Assembly: GCA_023443515.1 (NCBI GenBank) | Contig: JAEZUC010000042.1 | Coordinates: 1 to 45,974 of the forward strand | Source: Bacillota bacterium | GTDB lineage: Bacteria; Bacillota; Clostridia; Acetivibrionales; DSM-1351 | Direction: 5' to 3' | Length of the DNA: 45,974 nucleotides | Shown: positions 1 to 7,368 of the stretch, piece by piece | Position numbering within the stretch: the first letter of the stretch is position 1 | Layout: each line of letters opens with the position of its first letter | Made by a program: the position numbers and the translations under genes | Notes under the pieces: model-generated | The model's input: only the letters and a program-made list of their open reading frames with translations | What the model was told of the DNA's origin: nothing | Databases searched by the model: none

Positions 1-43
1 GGCAGCTTTACATACATAATTGGAAATATAACAGATTTCCTAT

Positions 44-92
44 GCGTCCATTAGGCTGGAAATCGCCTAATGAGACGCTCCATTATTTTTTT
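44..92 (+). terminator. Rho-independent terminator, plus-strand direction
   Basis: GCGTC-CATTAGGC (44-56) pairs with GCCTAATG-A-GACGC (65-78), giving 13 base pairs with one bulged A and an 8-base loop. A T-rich run follows at 85-92. The T-run is on the plus-strand side, so this most likely ends a gene to the left of the window. It also sits just beyond the stop codon of the minus-strand PHP gene and may serve both. Confidence 0.65.
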
Positions 93-967
93 ACTAATTG
101 TGTAACGCATGTTTGACAAACCAACATCTGGAAATTCCTTAACTTATCCAATAACTCATATGGAACCTTGAGGCCACCTCTTCCAAAGCCCAGCTCAATT
201 CCGGGTTTAAAGCTTCCGTGAAAATCGCTGCCGCCTGTTACAACCAGTTCATGCTTAATAGCAAGCCTTAGGAAATTCCCGGTATCCTCTTTAGTATTTT
301 CACCATAATAAGCTTCTATACCTCCCAGGCCATACCCTTTAAGTTCTGCCAGCAGCTCATCAATCTCATTATAGTTTTTTCTTAAAAAAACTGGGTGGGC
401 AATAACAGGTATACCCCCTGCTTTTCTTATAGCCTTAATTCCATCCTCAGGCTCAAGCTCAAATCTTTGAAAATATGCAAGACCTTCCTTACTCAAATAA
501 ATGTCAAAAGCTTCGTCAATGGTTTTTACATATCCCTTTGCCACCAGCACTCTGGCGATATGGGGCCGCCCGGTAATATCACCCATTGCAACGTTCCTAA
601 CGTCATCCTCTGTTATTTCAATACCCAGTTCGTTAAGCCTGTCTATGATTTTCCTGTTTCTATCTTCTCTGCCCTTCTTTACAACGGACAATTCTGAACG
701 TATATTCAAGTATTTATCACAATCTGGAAACAAGCCCAAAATGTGCATTTCAGGTTTATATCTTACACTAATTTCTATACCGGGTATAACTTCAACCCCA
801 GACCGTTTTCCTTCCTTGATAGCCTCTTCAACGCCATCCACAGTATCATGATCGGTTAACGCTATTGCTGAAAGCCCTATAGCCTTTGCATGGCGAACAA
901 GTTCTGCCGGGCTCATACTTCCATCTGATGCGGTACTATGCGTATGCAAATCTATAATTTTTTCCAT
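83..967 (-). CDS. PHP-domain phosphoesterase (YciV/TrpH family)
   Basis: 294 residues, ATG start behind GGAG. The PHP metal-site motifs are complete: H8-x-H10, D15, D39-H40, E65, H75, an H191-P motif and D248-x-H250. The GRPHIARVL segment near residue 133 is typical of the YciV/RNase AM branch of COG0613. Characterised members remove nucleotides from the 5' end of short RNAs or hydrolyse 3',5'-nucleoside bisphosphates; which reaction applies here is inference. It is a soluble cytoplasmic enzyme of full family length. It lies 61 bases downstream of the DUF402 gene on the same strand, so the two may be co-transcribed. Confidence 0.85.
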   Translation of the reverse strand: MEKIIDLHTHSTASDGSMSPAELVRHAKAIGLSAIALTDHDTVDGVEEAIKEGKRSGVEVIPGIEISVRYKPEMHILGLFPDCDKYLNIRSELSVVKKGREDRNRKIIDRLNELGIEITEDDVRNVAMGDITGRPHIARVLVAKGYVKTIDEAFDIYLSKEGLAYFQRFELEPEDGIKAIRKAGGIPVIAHPVFLRKNYNEIDELLAELKGYGLGGIEAYYGENTKEDTGNFLRLAIKHELVVTGGSDFHGSFKPGIELGFGRGGLKVPYELLDKLRNFQMLVCQTCVTQLVKK

Positions 968-1028
968 CCAATCATCTCCGTGTCAAGTAATCGGGATTTC
1001 CCGTTTTATCTTTTAAGAATTATACTGA

Positions 1029-1511
1029 CTAAACCTGCCAGAATCTTTCTTCCAAACATATTGCAGGCGGAAAAACACCGTTATAAATCTTCTGTAGAAT
1101 ACTATCCATTTTTTTCAGTGAACTACATGTCTGTTCCTGGGTAATCAGACCTTTTTCAAGTGCTTCCGCAAGCTCATCGGCATCAAGTACTTTCATAGTT
1201 CCATCTGGCATTAGTTTTACATCCAAAAGCAAATCTATCAATGTAAACCTGTCGTTATCACTATCGTACTCTACGTTGATTATATCACAATACCAATATG
1301 CAAACTTTTTATCAGCGTCATAGAAACGGCTTATCTTAATGCCTTCTTTTAAAAAAGTATATGAAATTCCACCGGAAATATCCTTTCTCGGCTTAATTGC
1401 CTTCCATCTTGTGATTAATAACTCTTCATCCCTGTATAAAAGCTCATCGCTTGAAATATCAACAGTTTCAAATGGAATAAATCTGGTTCGAAATATACTT
1501 GGCTTATTCAT
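1029..1511 (-). CDS. DUF402 protein, probable nucleoside phosphatase or RNA-related enzyme
   Basis: 160 residues, ATG start five bases after AGGAGA. The DUF402 core is visible: WYCDI near residue 88, then paired acidic residues, DLLLDV near 109, MPDG, and VLDADELAEAL near 124. The acidic residues are the expected divalent-metal ligands. DUF402 relatives include a Staphylococcus aureus nucleoside tri/diphosphatase and the C-terminal part of FAU-1 RNase, so a phosphohydrolase role is likely, but the substrate cannot be read from sequence. No signal peptide or membrane segment. The PHP phosphoesterase follows on the same strand. Confidence 0.72.
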   Translation of the reverse strand: MNKPSIFRTRFIPFETVDISSDELLYRDEELLITRWKAIKPRKDISGGISYTFLKEGIKISRFYDADKKFAYWYCDIINVEYDSDNDRFTLIDLLLDVKLMPDGTMKVLDADELAEALEKGLITQEQTCSSLKKMDSILQKIYNGVFPPAICLEERFWQV

Positions 1512-1548
1512 TTTATCTCCTAAAATTCATCAAAAAATTCTTATGGTT

Positions 1549-1577
1549 ATTATACATTACAAATACTTATTTTTGAA
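1549..1577 (-). promoter_or_regulatory. Candidate housekeeping promoter for the DUF402 gene
   Basis: On the minus strand, TTCAAA (1577-1572) and a perfect TATAAT (1554-1549) are separated by 17 bases, and the start codon of the DUF402 gene is about 40 bases downstream. The -10 is strong and the -35 matches the consensus at four of six positions. Confidence 0.45.
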
Positions 1578-1616
1578 GTATATATATATTATTATATGTG
1601 TAAGGTATTTCCCATT

Positions 1617-1647
1617 TTGCCACTAATATAACAGTTAATGCTATAAT
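1617..1647 (+). promoter_or_regulatory. Candidate promoter for the Cys-rich protein gene
   Basis: TTGCCA (1617-1622) and TATAAT (1642-1647), spacing 19 bases, about 50 bases before the start codon. Both hexamers are close to the sigma-A consensus but the spacer is longer than ideal. It is back to back with the DUF402 promoter in an AT-rich intergenic region. Confidence 0.38.
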
Positions 1648-1698
1648 ATAGTAAATATTTTTTTACTAAGAGCAGTTCGGATCACGGAGGTTTTATTT

Positions 1699-2004
1699 AT
1701 GACGCATAAGAAGTGCTGTAAAAACTGTGAAAGGGGGCTATCCCTACATCTGACAAATGATATATTGTGCAAATACCATGGGGTTGTCACGCCGGACTAC
1801 GTTTGTTTCAGATATAAGGAGAGAATGTGTCAGACCTCTTCAAAAGAGGCTGGCTTTAAATGTATTCACTGTGAGAATTTCATTGTACATATTGACTCTC
1901 CAAATGAAGATGTAGGCCGATGCAAACTCTTCTCCGAAAGAAAATTTGACGGTACGGTGAGAAACGCTTGTTCCAAATTTAGTAAAAAGTTTCTAATATC
2001 ATAA
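1699..2004 (+). CDS. Small Cys-rich protein with two four-cysteine motifs, function unknown
   Basis: 101 residues, ATG preceded by CGGAGG. I do not recognise a named family. It looks like an internal duplication: C7-x2-C10-x13-C24-x11-C36 in the first half and C55-x2-C58-x16-C75-x15-C91 in the second, each followed by an aromatic-basic patch (FRYKE and SKFSKK). Such quartets usually bind zinc or an iron-sulphur cluster; either is inference. No signal peptide or membrane segment, so it should be cytoplasmic. It is followed after about 100 bases by the lytic transglycosylase gene on the same strand, which appears to have its own promoter. The reading frame and ribosome-binding site make a real gene likely. 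Confidence 0.7.
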   Translation: MTHKKCCKNCERGLSLHLTNDILCKYHGVVTPDYVCFRYKERMCQTSSKEAGFKCIHCENFIVHIDSPNEDVGRCKLFSERKFDGTVRNACSKFSKKFLIS

Positions 2005-2035
2005 AGGATTATTTATTTAACCATTAAATGTGTGT

Positions 2036-2062
2036 TAAATGTTCCTTCAATTATACCGATAT
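2036..2062 (+). promoter_or_regulatory. Sigma-D (motility-type) promoter candidate
   Basis: TAAA (2036-2039), exactly 15 bases, then ACCGATAT (2055-2062). The Bacillus sigma-D consensus is TAAA-N15-GCCGATAT, so all bases but the first of the -10 element match. The start codon of the lytic transglycosylase is 47 bases downstream. This suggests control by the flagellar sigma factor. Confidence 0.55.
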
Positions 2063-2108
2063 AACTAGTGTAGTTTTTACTCACAAATGAAATGAAGCAG
2101 GTGAATTT

Positions 2109-2819
2109 ATGAATATTGATATAGATGCAATTTTTAAGCAAAAACTTGCAGAGATAGAAAGTAGGCTGGCTGGTATTCCCGGAATGAACACCGGAAGCTC
2201 AGGAAACTCGGATATACCTTTTCAGAAGTATCTGGATAACGTGACCCAATCAGGTTTGCCCGGTTCTCTCGACGGACTTGGGGATAACTCAACACAGGAA
2301 TCATTTCTGTCGGATTTGCTTGGTCAGCTTGATAGCAGTAGTAGTACAAATAACATTTTAAGAGCTCGTACCGCTTTGGCCAATTCCAAAGCCTATGTAC
2401 CAACTGATATAACGGAACTGATGAATTTAATCAATATAAATATTGATAATGCATCGGCAAAGTACGGAGTAGACAAAGAATTGATCAGAGCAGTCATTAA
2501 GCAGGAGTCCTCCTTTGACCCCACTGCTATTTCTAATGCAGGAGCGCAAGGGTTAATGCAGCTAATGCCCGGTACAGCAGATGGACTTGGAGTAAAAGAC
2601 CCCTTTGATATTTCACAAAACATAGACGGTGGAACCCGGTATTTAAAGAACCAGTTGGAAAAATTCAACGGAAATATAAGTCTTGCTTTAGCCGCCTACA
2701 ATGCAGGCCCAAACAGTGTAGATAAATACGGAGGTATCCCTCCATACACGGAAACGCAAAATTATGTTAAAAATGTCTCAGAATATTTTAATCAGTATAA
2801 AATGTCAACAAGCAGGTAA
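2109..2819 (+). CDS. Lytic transglycosylase (SLT domain), CwlQ-like
   Basis: 236 residues, ATG behind AGGTG. The C-terminal half (about 105-232) is a family 1 SLT domain: catalytic glutamate E133 in KQESSFD, GLMQLMP at 148-154, AYNAGP at 196-201 and the PPYTETQNYV segment at 211-220. It cleaves peptidoglycan between MurNAc and GlcNAc to form 1,6-anhydroMurNAc. The N-terminal 100 residues are low-complexity and Ser/Gly-rich, with no signal peptide, as in B. subtilis CwlQ and clostridial flagellum-associated hydrolases. Such proteins probably leave the cell by a flagellar or non-classical route. The sigma-D-like promoter supports a motility link. A terminator overlaps its stop codon. Confidence 0.87.
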   Translation: MNIDIDAIFKQKLAEIESRLAGIPGMNTGSSGNSDIPFQKYLDNVTQSGLPGSLDGLGDNSTQESFLSDLLGQLDSSSSTNNILRARTALANSKAYVPTDITELMNLININIDNASAKYGVDKELIRAVIKQESSFDPTAISNAGAQGLMQLMPGTADGLGVKDPFDISQNIDGGTRYLKNQLEKFNGNISLALAAYNAGPNSVDKYGGIPPYTETQNYVKNVSEYFNQYKMSTSR

Positions 2820-2831
2820 ATACCTGCTTGT
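2808..2831 (+). terminator. Rho-independent terminator of the transglycosylase gene
   Basis: A perfect 11-base inverted repeat: ACAAGCAGGTA (2808-2818), AA, TACCTGCTTGT (2821-2831), followed by ATTTTATTT. The left arm contains the end of the coding sequence and its TAA stop. Confidence 0.8.
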
Positions 2832-2883
2832 ATTTTATTTCTAGCTATTACATATCCTGAATTTAATAACAGCTTAAATAAAG

Positions 2884-2991
2884 TTATTCACACTATCCAC
2901 AAATTTATCCACAGGTCTGAAACTCTTATTTCTCAAATGTTCTACCGAGTTTCCACAGAATCTATAATTTATTCACAGTTTTTTATTCACA
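2884..2991 (+). promoter_or_regulatory. DnaA-box cluster in the intergenic region next to tsaD
   Basis: Within 108 bases, all on the plus strand: TTATTCACA (2884-2892), CTATCCACA (2893-2901), the consensus TTATCCACA (2905-2913), a degenerate GTTTCCACA (2949-2957), TTATTCACA (2969-2977) and TTATTCACA (2983-2991). A further consensus box on the minus strand (TTATCCACA) lies at 3136-3128 inside the 3' end of tsaD. The consensus is TTATNCACA. No dnaA or dnaN gene is present, so this is more likely a DnaA-titrating or regulatory site than oriC. The rest of 2832-3088 holds no gene. Confidence 0.7.
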
Positions 2992-3088
2992 TTTAAGGCT
3001 TGAAAGTCCATAACGCCTATGTTTACCGGGTTTAACGGTGATTGTAAAAATAGTGTAAAAAAATGTAATACGGTTCTATTAACTAATA

Positions 3089-4138
3089 TCACAGTGAAAG
3101 AGGGCCATTCTTGTCTTTGGAAATACTTGTGGATAACTTTAATCCCGGCACAGCATTTAAATCCATTCCCGCCCTTTTTCCGTTTATATATTCGTAGTAG
3201 GCCGCACAGCCTATCATAGCGGCATTGTCAGTACAAAGTATTAAATCCGGATATATTACCTTGATACCTTGTTTTTCGGCTGTAAGCTTCATATCATTTC
3301 GCAGTTGTGTATTTGCAGCAACCCCTCCGGCTAACGCTATTTTGTCTATATTCTTCATTTTAGCTGCTACTATAGTATTTCTCACCAGTACATCTACAAC
3401 CGCCTGTTGAAAGCTTGCTGCTACATCGGGTATATTAATATTCTCTCCTGCTTGTTCCATTCTGTTAAGATAATTTAAAACGGCAGTCTTGAGACCACTG
3501 AAGCTAAAATCCAGAGAACCGTCATCGAAGGTTACACGGGGAAATTGTATCGCCTTACTGTTTCCCATCAATGCATTCTTATCAATTAGAGGCCCTCCCG
3601 GATACCCGAGACCTATAGCTCTGGAAATCTTATCAAAAGCTTCTCCGGCGGCATCATCCCTGGTCTGTCCAAGAATTTCGAATTCACTGTAGCTTTTAAC
3701 ATGAACAATATGACTGTGTCCTCCCGAGGCTACAAGACATATAAAAGGAGGCTCCAACTCCGGCTCCTGCAAGTAGTTTGCTGCAATATGCCCCTCTATA
3801 TGATGTACTCCCACAAGTGGCTTGTTGGCAGCAAATGCTAGGGCTTTGGCAGCAGTCAATCCCACAAGTAAAGCTCCTACCAAACCAGGTCCATAGGTAA
3901 CACCTACTGCATCAATCTTCTTTAAAGAAACACCTGCCTCCTCCAGTGCCTGATGCACAACCGGCATAATTAATTCTACGTGCTTTCTCGATGCGATTTC
4001 CGGGACAACCCCACCATATTTTTTATGCAAATCTATTTGAGATGAAATAACATTTGACATTATATATCTTCCGTTTTTTATAACCGAAGCAGCGGTTTCG
4101 TCACAGCTGCTTTCTATACCAAGTACCAGTGTATCCAT
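3089..4138 (-). CDS. tsaD: tRNA N6-threonylcarbamoyladenosine transferase TsaD
   Basis: TsaD transfers threonylcarbamoyl to A37 of ANN-decoding tRNAs, working with TsaB and TsaE. The start at 4138 gives 349 residues (MDTLVLGIESSCDE) and has GGAGG eight bases upstream; an in-frame ATG at 4162 has no ribosome-binding site. The ASKHA-fold signatures are all present: ESSCDET at 9-15, metal ligands H113 and H117 in HHIEGH, SGGHSH at 138-143, DDAAGEAFDK at 161-170, FSFSGLK near 211, AGGVAAN at 270-276 and D304 in CTDNAAM. It stands apart from tsaE-tsaB, which lie about 15 kb to the right on the same strand. Its 3' end carries a DnaA box. Confidence 0.96.
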   Translation of the reverse strand: MDTLVLGIESSCDETAASVIKNGRYIMSNVISSQIDLHKKYGGVVPEIASRKHVELIMPVVHQALEEAGVSLKKIDAVGVTYGPGLVGALLVGLTAAKALAFAANKPLVGVHHIEGHIAANYLQEPELEPPFICLVASGGHSHIVHVKSYSEFEILGQTRDDAAGEAFDKISRAIGLGYPGGPLIDKNALMGNSKAIQFPRVTFDDGSLDFSFSGLKTAVLNYLNRMEQAGENINIPDVAASFQQAVVDVLVRNTIVAAKMKNIDKIALAGGVAANTQLRNDMKLTAEKQGIKVIYPDLILCTDNAAMIGCAAYYEYINGKRAGMDLNAVPGLKLSTSISKDKNGPLSL

Positions 4139-4240
4139 CAATCTTTCCTCCGACTTTTTCATATGCTATATTTTATGATAGCTTAATGGCCTTCAATTAT
4201 CAAGGACTGGGAAAAGGCCTAAAGCCATCTTTTCATATAA

Positions 4241-4297
4241 AAATATCTGTATGAATTGCCTCCTTTTAAGGGAAACACTTTATTCATACAGATATTT
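4241..4297 (-). terminator. Long hairpin between the holin gene and tsaD
   Basis: AAATATCTGTATGAAT (4241-4256) is perfectly complementary to ATTCATACAGATATTT (4282-4297): 16 base pairs around a 25-base loop. In the minus direction the second arm runs into TTTTTATATG, so it probably ends the holin transcript. The stem is AT-rich and long, so a regulatory hairpin cannot be excluded. Confidence 0.5.
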
Positions 4298-4323
4298 TAT
4301 TTATCGTCAAAGTATAAAAGTTG

Positions 4324-4515
4324 CTAGAATGAGTCTTTGTCCGTTGGATTGTTAAATATACCAAAAGCCGTTAATGCAGCAAAAATAAGGGTTGTCAATT
4401 CCTTAAAGCTATCCTCGCTCAAGCCTATAGGTGCAAGAAGGTTAAAGGTTTTCAGTACAAACAATACCAATGCAAAAAAAGCAGCCCATGCAACCGGACT
4501 TCTCAACCTGTTCAT
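4324..4515 (-). CDS. Small phage-type holin (phi LC3 family)
   Basis: The start at 4515 gives 63 residues (MNRLRSPVAWAAFFALVLF) with AGGAGGTG five bases upstream; longer in-frame starts lack a site. An N-terminal basic stretch is followed by hydrophobic segments at about 8-28 and 35-52 and a polar tail (NNPTDKDSF). The RSPVAWAA opening and GIFNNPTDK ending are typical of phi LC3-type holins, which form membrane lesions that let an endolysin or another cargo out. No other phage gene is nearby, so this is a solitary chromosomal holin. It lies downstream of the secreted-nuclease gene on the same strand, with a terminator between them. Confidence 0.72.
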   Translation of the reverse strand: MNRLRSPVAWAAFFALVLFVLKTFNLLAPIGLSEDSFKELTTLIFAALTAFGIFNNPTDKDSF

Positions 4516-4610
4516 AAAACACCTCCTATAACATACCATTATAATGTCATAGTACATAATATGAAAAATAGTACTTTATGTTTACTTATTTATTCAGACT
4601 AAAAAAGGGT

Positions 4611-4641
4611 ACAAAAAAACATGGAGCCTACGGGCTCCATG
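4611..4641 (-). terminator. Rho-independent terminator of the nuclease gene
   Basis: CATGGAGCC (4620-4628) pairs with GGCTCCATG (4633-4641) around a TACG tetraloop. In the minus direction the hairpin is followed by TTTTTTTGT (complement of 4611-4619). The strong GC stem with a U-tract is a textbook terminator. It separates the nuclease and holin transcripts. Confidence 0.85.
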
Positions 4642-4773
4642 CCCCTAAAAAGGAGAAATGCTAATGTTCAATATTATATTACCAAAAAATTCTTATACAA
4701 TATATAGAAAAAATTTACCAATATAGTAGTTCTAAAGTCCCAAATTTTGTGAAATTTCGATTAATTACTGTTA

Positions 4774-5442
4774 CTATTTACTATTTTTGTAGGACGCTAC
4801 ATATTTTCCCTTTTGATTCTTAACAAAGGGACGATTGCTTTCTGGCAGTTCCCAGAAGCCCTTTCCCTCTTTAATAGCATTATTTTGCAGTTTATCGTAA
4901 AAGGACTTTAAAAGGGTATTGGGACTGTAAAAAACTGAAATAGCGTAGCCCTCGTTTACCAACATAGCATTGTAAAAGCTTCCGTCCTCAAGAACCACAT
5001 GGGCAAGAAGTCTCTCGAACTGATCGGTAGTATCCTCTTCAAAAATCAGCTTTACTGTCTTGTTTGTAAGAGTCTTTTTTGTTAAGTCAGATGCCTCACT
5101 TGAAAAAGGCTGTGGCTCAACACCTGATTTCACTGATTCAGGGGTATCTATGTCAAGCATTCTGACCTTATATTCCTCGTTTTTGTATTCTGCACGAAAA
5201 GTGTCACCATCCGTAACCTTTGTAACTCGTGCATTTATGTATCCAAACGGTTCAATGCCCTCTCCTGATACTTCAATAATTGAATCGGGAAACTCAATTT
5301 TCTCCATTGTCTCAATACTGCTGTATGTACCGGATTTTACATTATCGGCTGTTTTGTTTCCGTCTTGATAGAAGTAGCCCCCAAAGACCACAAAAGCAGC
5401 AGTTATTATTGATGCCACAGAAGCTATAGTTTTTTTCTTCAT
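4774..5442 (-). CDS. Membrane-anchored or secreted thermonuclease (SNase family)
   Basis: The start at 5442 gives 222 residues beginning MKKKTIASVASII, with AAAGGA upstream; the longer frame to 5547 would run through a hairpin. Residues 5-22 are a hydrophobic signal or anchor with no lipobox. The staphylococcal-nuclease domain spans about 66-205, with the calcium-site motif TDGDTF (D78), R94 and E102 in VRMLDIDTPE and R144 in FERLLAHV. These match Arg35, Glu43 and Arg87 of the S. aureus enzyme. It should degrade DNA and RNA outside the membrane, giving 3'-phosphates. It lies between lonB and the holin gene and is probably a single-gene unit. Confidence 0.87.
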   Translation of the reverse strand: MKKKTIASVASIITAAFVVFGGYFYQDGNKTADNVKSGTYSSIETMEKIEFPDSIIEVSGEGIEPFGYINARVTKVTDGDTFRAEYKNEEYKVRMLDIDTPESVKSGVEPQPFSSEASDLTKKTLTNKTVKLIFEEDTTDQFERLLAHVVLEDGSFYNAMLVNEGYAISVFYSPNTLLKSFYDKLQNNAIKEGKGFWELPESNRPFVKNQKGKYVASYKNSK

Positions 5443-5501
5443 GTATTTTCCTTTCCAATTATAAATATTATGACCTTGATATTCTAACACCATTCGAACT
5501 C

Positions 5502-5545
5502 GCTGAAAAGCCCTGTTCCTATAGAGGGGAACAGGGCTTTTCAGC
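5502..5545 (-). terminator. Perfect 18-bp hairpin between lonB and the nuclease gene
   Basis: GCTGAAAAGCCCTGTTCC (5502-5519) and its exact complement (5528-5545) enclose an 8-base loop. There is no U-tract on the minus-strand exit side, so termination of lonB is likely only in a broad sense (pausing or 3'-end protection). It lies 64 bases beyond the lonB stop codon and 60 bases before the nuclease start. Confidence 0.5.
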
Positions 5546-5609
5546 ATTTCAAACTGTATTGGCCGATATCACGTAAGCTGATTCAAATTATGCTGTCTTC
5601 TAAAAATCT

Positions 5610-7292
5610 TTATGTCGCTTGTGCGGTAAGCACCGTAATAGGTGTAGAACTGTTGGGAACTGTTTCGTCCTTTTTTTCTACCAGTTCAATATCAAATACA
5701 CCCTTCATGACTTCACTGATATTTTCAACAGGTATAACGTCGATATCCATATCTTCGAATATCTCCTGATAATTATCTTTTGGAATAAACACCTTTTTTA
5801 TACCTGCCGCTTTAGCAGCCTCTACTTTAGCCACAACACCGCCTACAGGCTTTACTTTTCCTTTTATTGATATTTCCCCTGTCATTGCCAGTTCTCCGCT
5901 TATAGGTATATTTTTAACCGCAGAGTAAACGGCTGTTGCAATAGCAATACCTGCAGAAGGCCCGTCAATAGGAATGCCTCCGGGAAAATTCAAATGTATT
6001 TCATAATTCTTAAAATCAACATCCATATATTTTCTTAAAACCGTTAAAACATTTTCAACCGAAGCCTTGGCTGAACTTGTCCGTTTGAGCTTATGACCTC
6101 TGTTATCCATTTCCTCTTCTTCAACAATACCCGTAATTTTGATATTTCCTGCTCCGCTTGCAACGGGGATCGCTGTTACCTCTACATCAATTACCATTCC
6201 TGTACTGTCGCCGAAAACAGCCAGACCGTTGATACAGCCTATCTGATTTACAGGACTGACCTTCTTATCAAGTCTGGGACTGTAATGACCAAACTCTATA
6301 ACCCATTCTATGTCTTTAATATCAATAGTGCTCCTGTTCTCTACCATGGAAACACCACCGGCTATCTGAATAATATTTACTGCATCTCGTCCATTCTGAG
6401 CATATCTTGCTACAAGTTCACTGCACCCCGGTTTAAGGACAAACCCTCCTTTTACTGCTGCATTCTCGCATATCTGGCGTATTTCATCAGCACGTAAGGA
6501 GCGGAAATGTATCTCAACGCATCTTGACCTGATTGCAGCAGGTATTTCATCAGGAGTTCTTGTAGTGGCTCCTACCAGTCTGAAATCAGCAGGTAGACCC
6601 TTTTGGAAAATATCGTGTATATGAGAGGGTATGTTATTGTCCTCGGCACTGTAATATGCACTCTCCAAAAAAACCTTCCTGTCTTCCAGAACTTTTAGAA
6701 GCTTATTCATTTGTATGGGATGAAGTTCTCCTATCTCATCAATAAAAAGGACTCCTCCATGAGCTTTTGTAACAGCACCCTGCTTAGGCTGTGGTATTCC
6801 CGCAACACCGTAGGCACCCGCTCCCTGATAAATCGGGTCATGTACCGAGCCTATCAGCGGATCTGCAATTCCTCTCTCATCAAACCTTAAGGCCGTTGCA
6901 TCCATTTCTATGAACTTTGCTTCTTTTCTGAAAGGGGACATACTGTTCTTTTTAGCTTCTTCCAGGATTACTCTGGCTGCAGCAGTTTTTCCTACTCCGG
7001 GAGGCCCGTATATTATCACATGCTGTGGATTCATTCCGCACAAAGCAGCCCTCAGCGCCTTTAACCCCTGCTCCTGACCTACTATATCCGATAAAGTTGC
7101 AGGCCTTGTCTTTTCCGATAAAGGTTCTGTAAGATGAATATCCCTCATCCTTCTTAGCTTTTCCAGTTCTTTTTTAGACTCCTTTTCTATAGCACTTTTA
7201 TTTCCTTGTTGATTCTTTAAAAGAGATAAAAAGTATATTCCGATAACAACTGAGAAGAAGAACTGTATAATAAACAAAGTTGTCGTAAGCAT
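5610..7292 (-). CDS. lonB: ATP-dependent protease LonB
   Basis: 560 residues from the second of two adjacent ATGs, placed five bases after AAGGAGG; the ATG at 7295 is also possible. A membrane segment (about 4-25) is followed by an AAA+ domain with Walker A GPPGVGKT at 96-103 and Walker B VLFIDEIGE. The Lon protease domain carries catalytic S446 in GPSAG and K489 in GGVVAK, 43 residues apart as in other Lon enzymes. It lacks the large Lon N-terminal domain, as does B. subtilis LonB, a forespore protease. It sits directly downstream of clpX, as in Bacillus, but lonA does not follow; a nuclease gene does. Confidence 0.92.
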   Translation of the reverse strand: MLTTTLFIIQFFFSVVIGIYFLSLLKNQQGNKSAIEKESKKELEKLRRMRDIHLTEPLSEKTRPATLSDIVGQEQGLKALRAALCGMNPQHVIIYGPPGVGKTAAARVILEEAKKNSMSPFRKEAKFIEMDATALRFDERGIADPLIGSVHDPIYQGAGAYGVAGIPQPKQGAVTKAHGGVLFIDEIGELHPIQMNKLLKVLEDRKVFLESAYYSAEDNNIPSHIHDIFQKGLPADFRLVGATTRTPDEIPAAIRSRCVEIHFRSLRADEIRQICENAAVKGGFVLKPGCSELVARYAQNGRDAVNIIQIAGGVSMVENRSTIDIKDIEWVIEFGHYSPRLDKKVSPVNQIGCINGLAVFGDSTGMVIDVEVTAIPVASGAGNIKITGIVEEEEMDNRGHKLKRTSSAKASVENVLTVLRKYMDVDFKNYEIHLNFPGGIPIDGPSAGIAIATAVYSAVKNIPISGELAMTGEISIKGKVKPVGGVVAKVEAAKAAGIKKVFIPKDNYQEIFEDMDIDVIPVENISEVMKGVFDIELVEKKDETVPNSSTPITVLTAQAT

Positions 7293-7368
7293 CATATCCT
7301 CCTTAAACTTGGATAACATCTATAATGATATTATTGGCAACAAGTTTTATTTTATCCAAAAAATATGA

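Noticed and set aside
2820..3136. The DnaA-box region as the chromosomal oriC
   Set aside because: No dnaA, dnaN, recF or gyr genes are nearby and there is no clear AT-rich unwinding element with the usual trinucleotide repeats. A titration or regulatory site is more likely.
5562..5569. GCCGATAT as a second sigma-D -10 element
   Set aside because: There is no TAAA 14-16 bases upstream, and no plus-strand gene follows.
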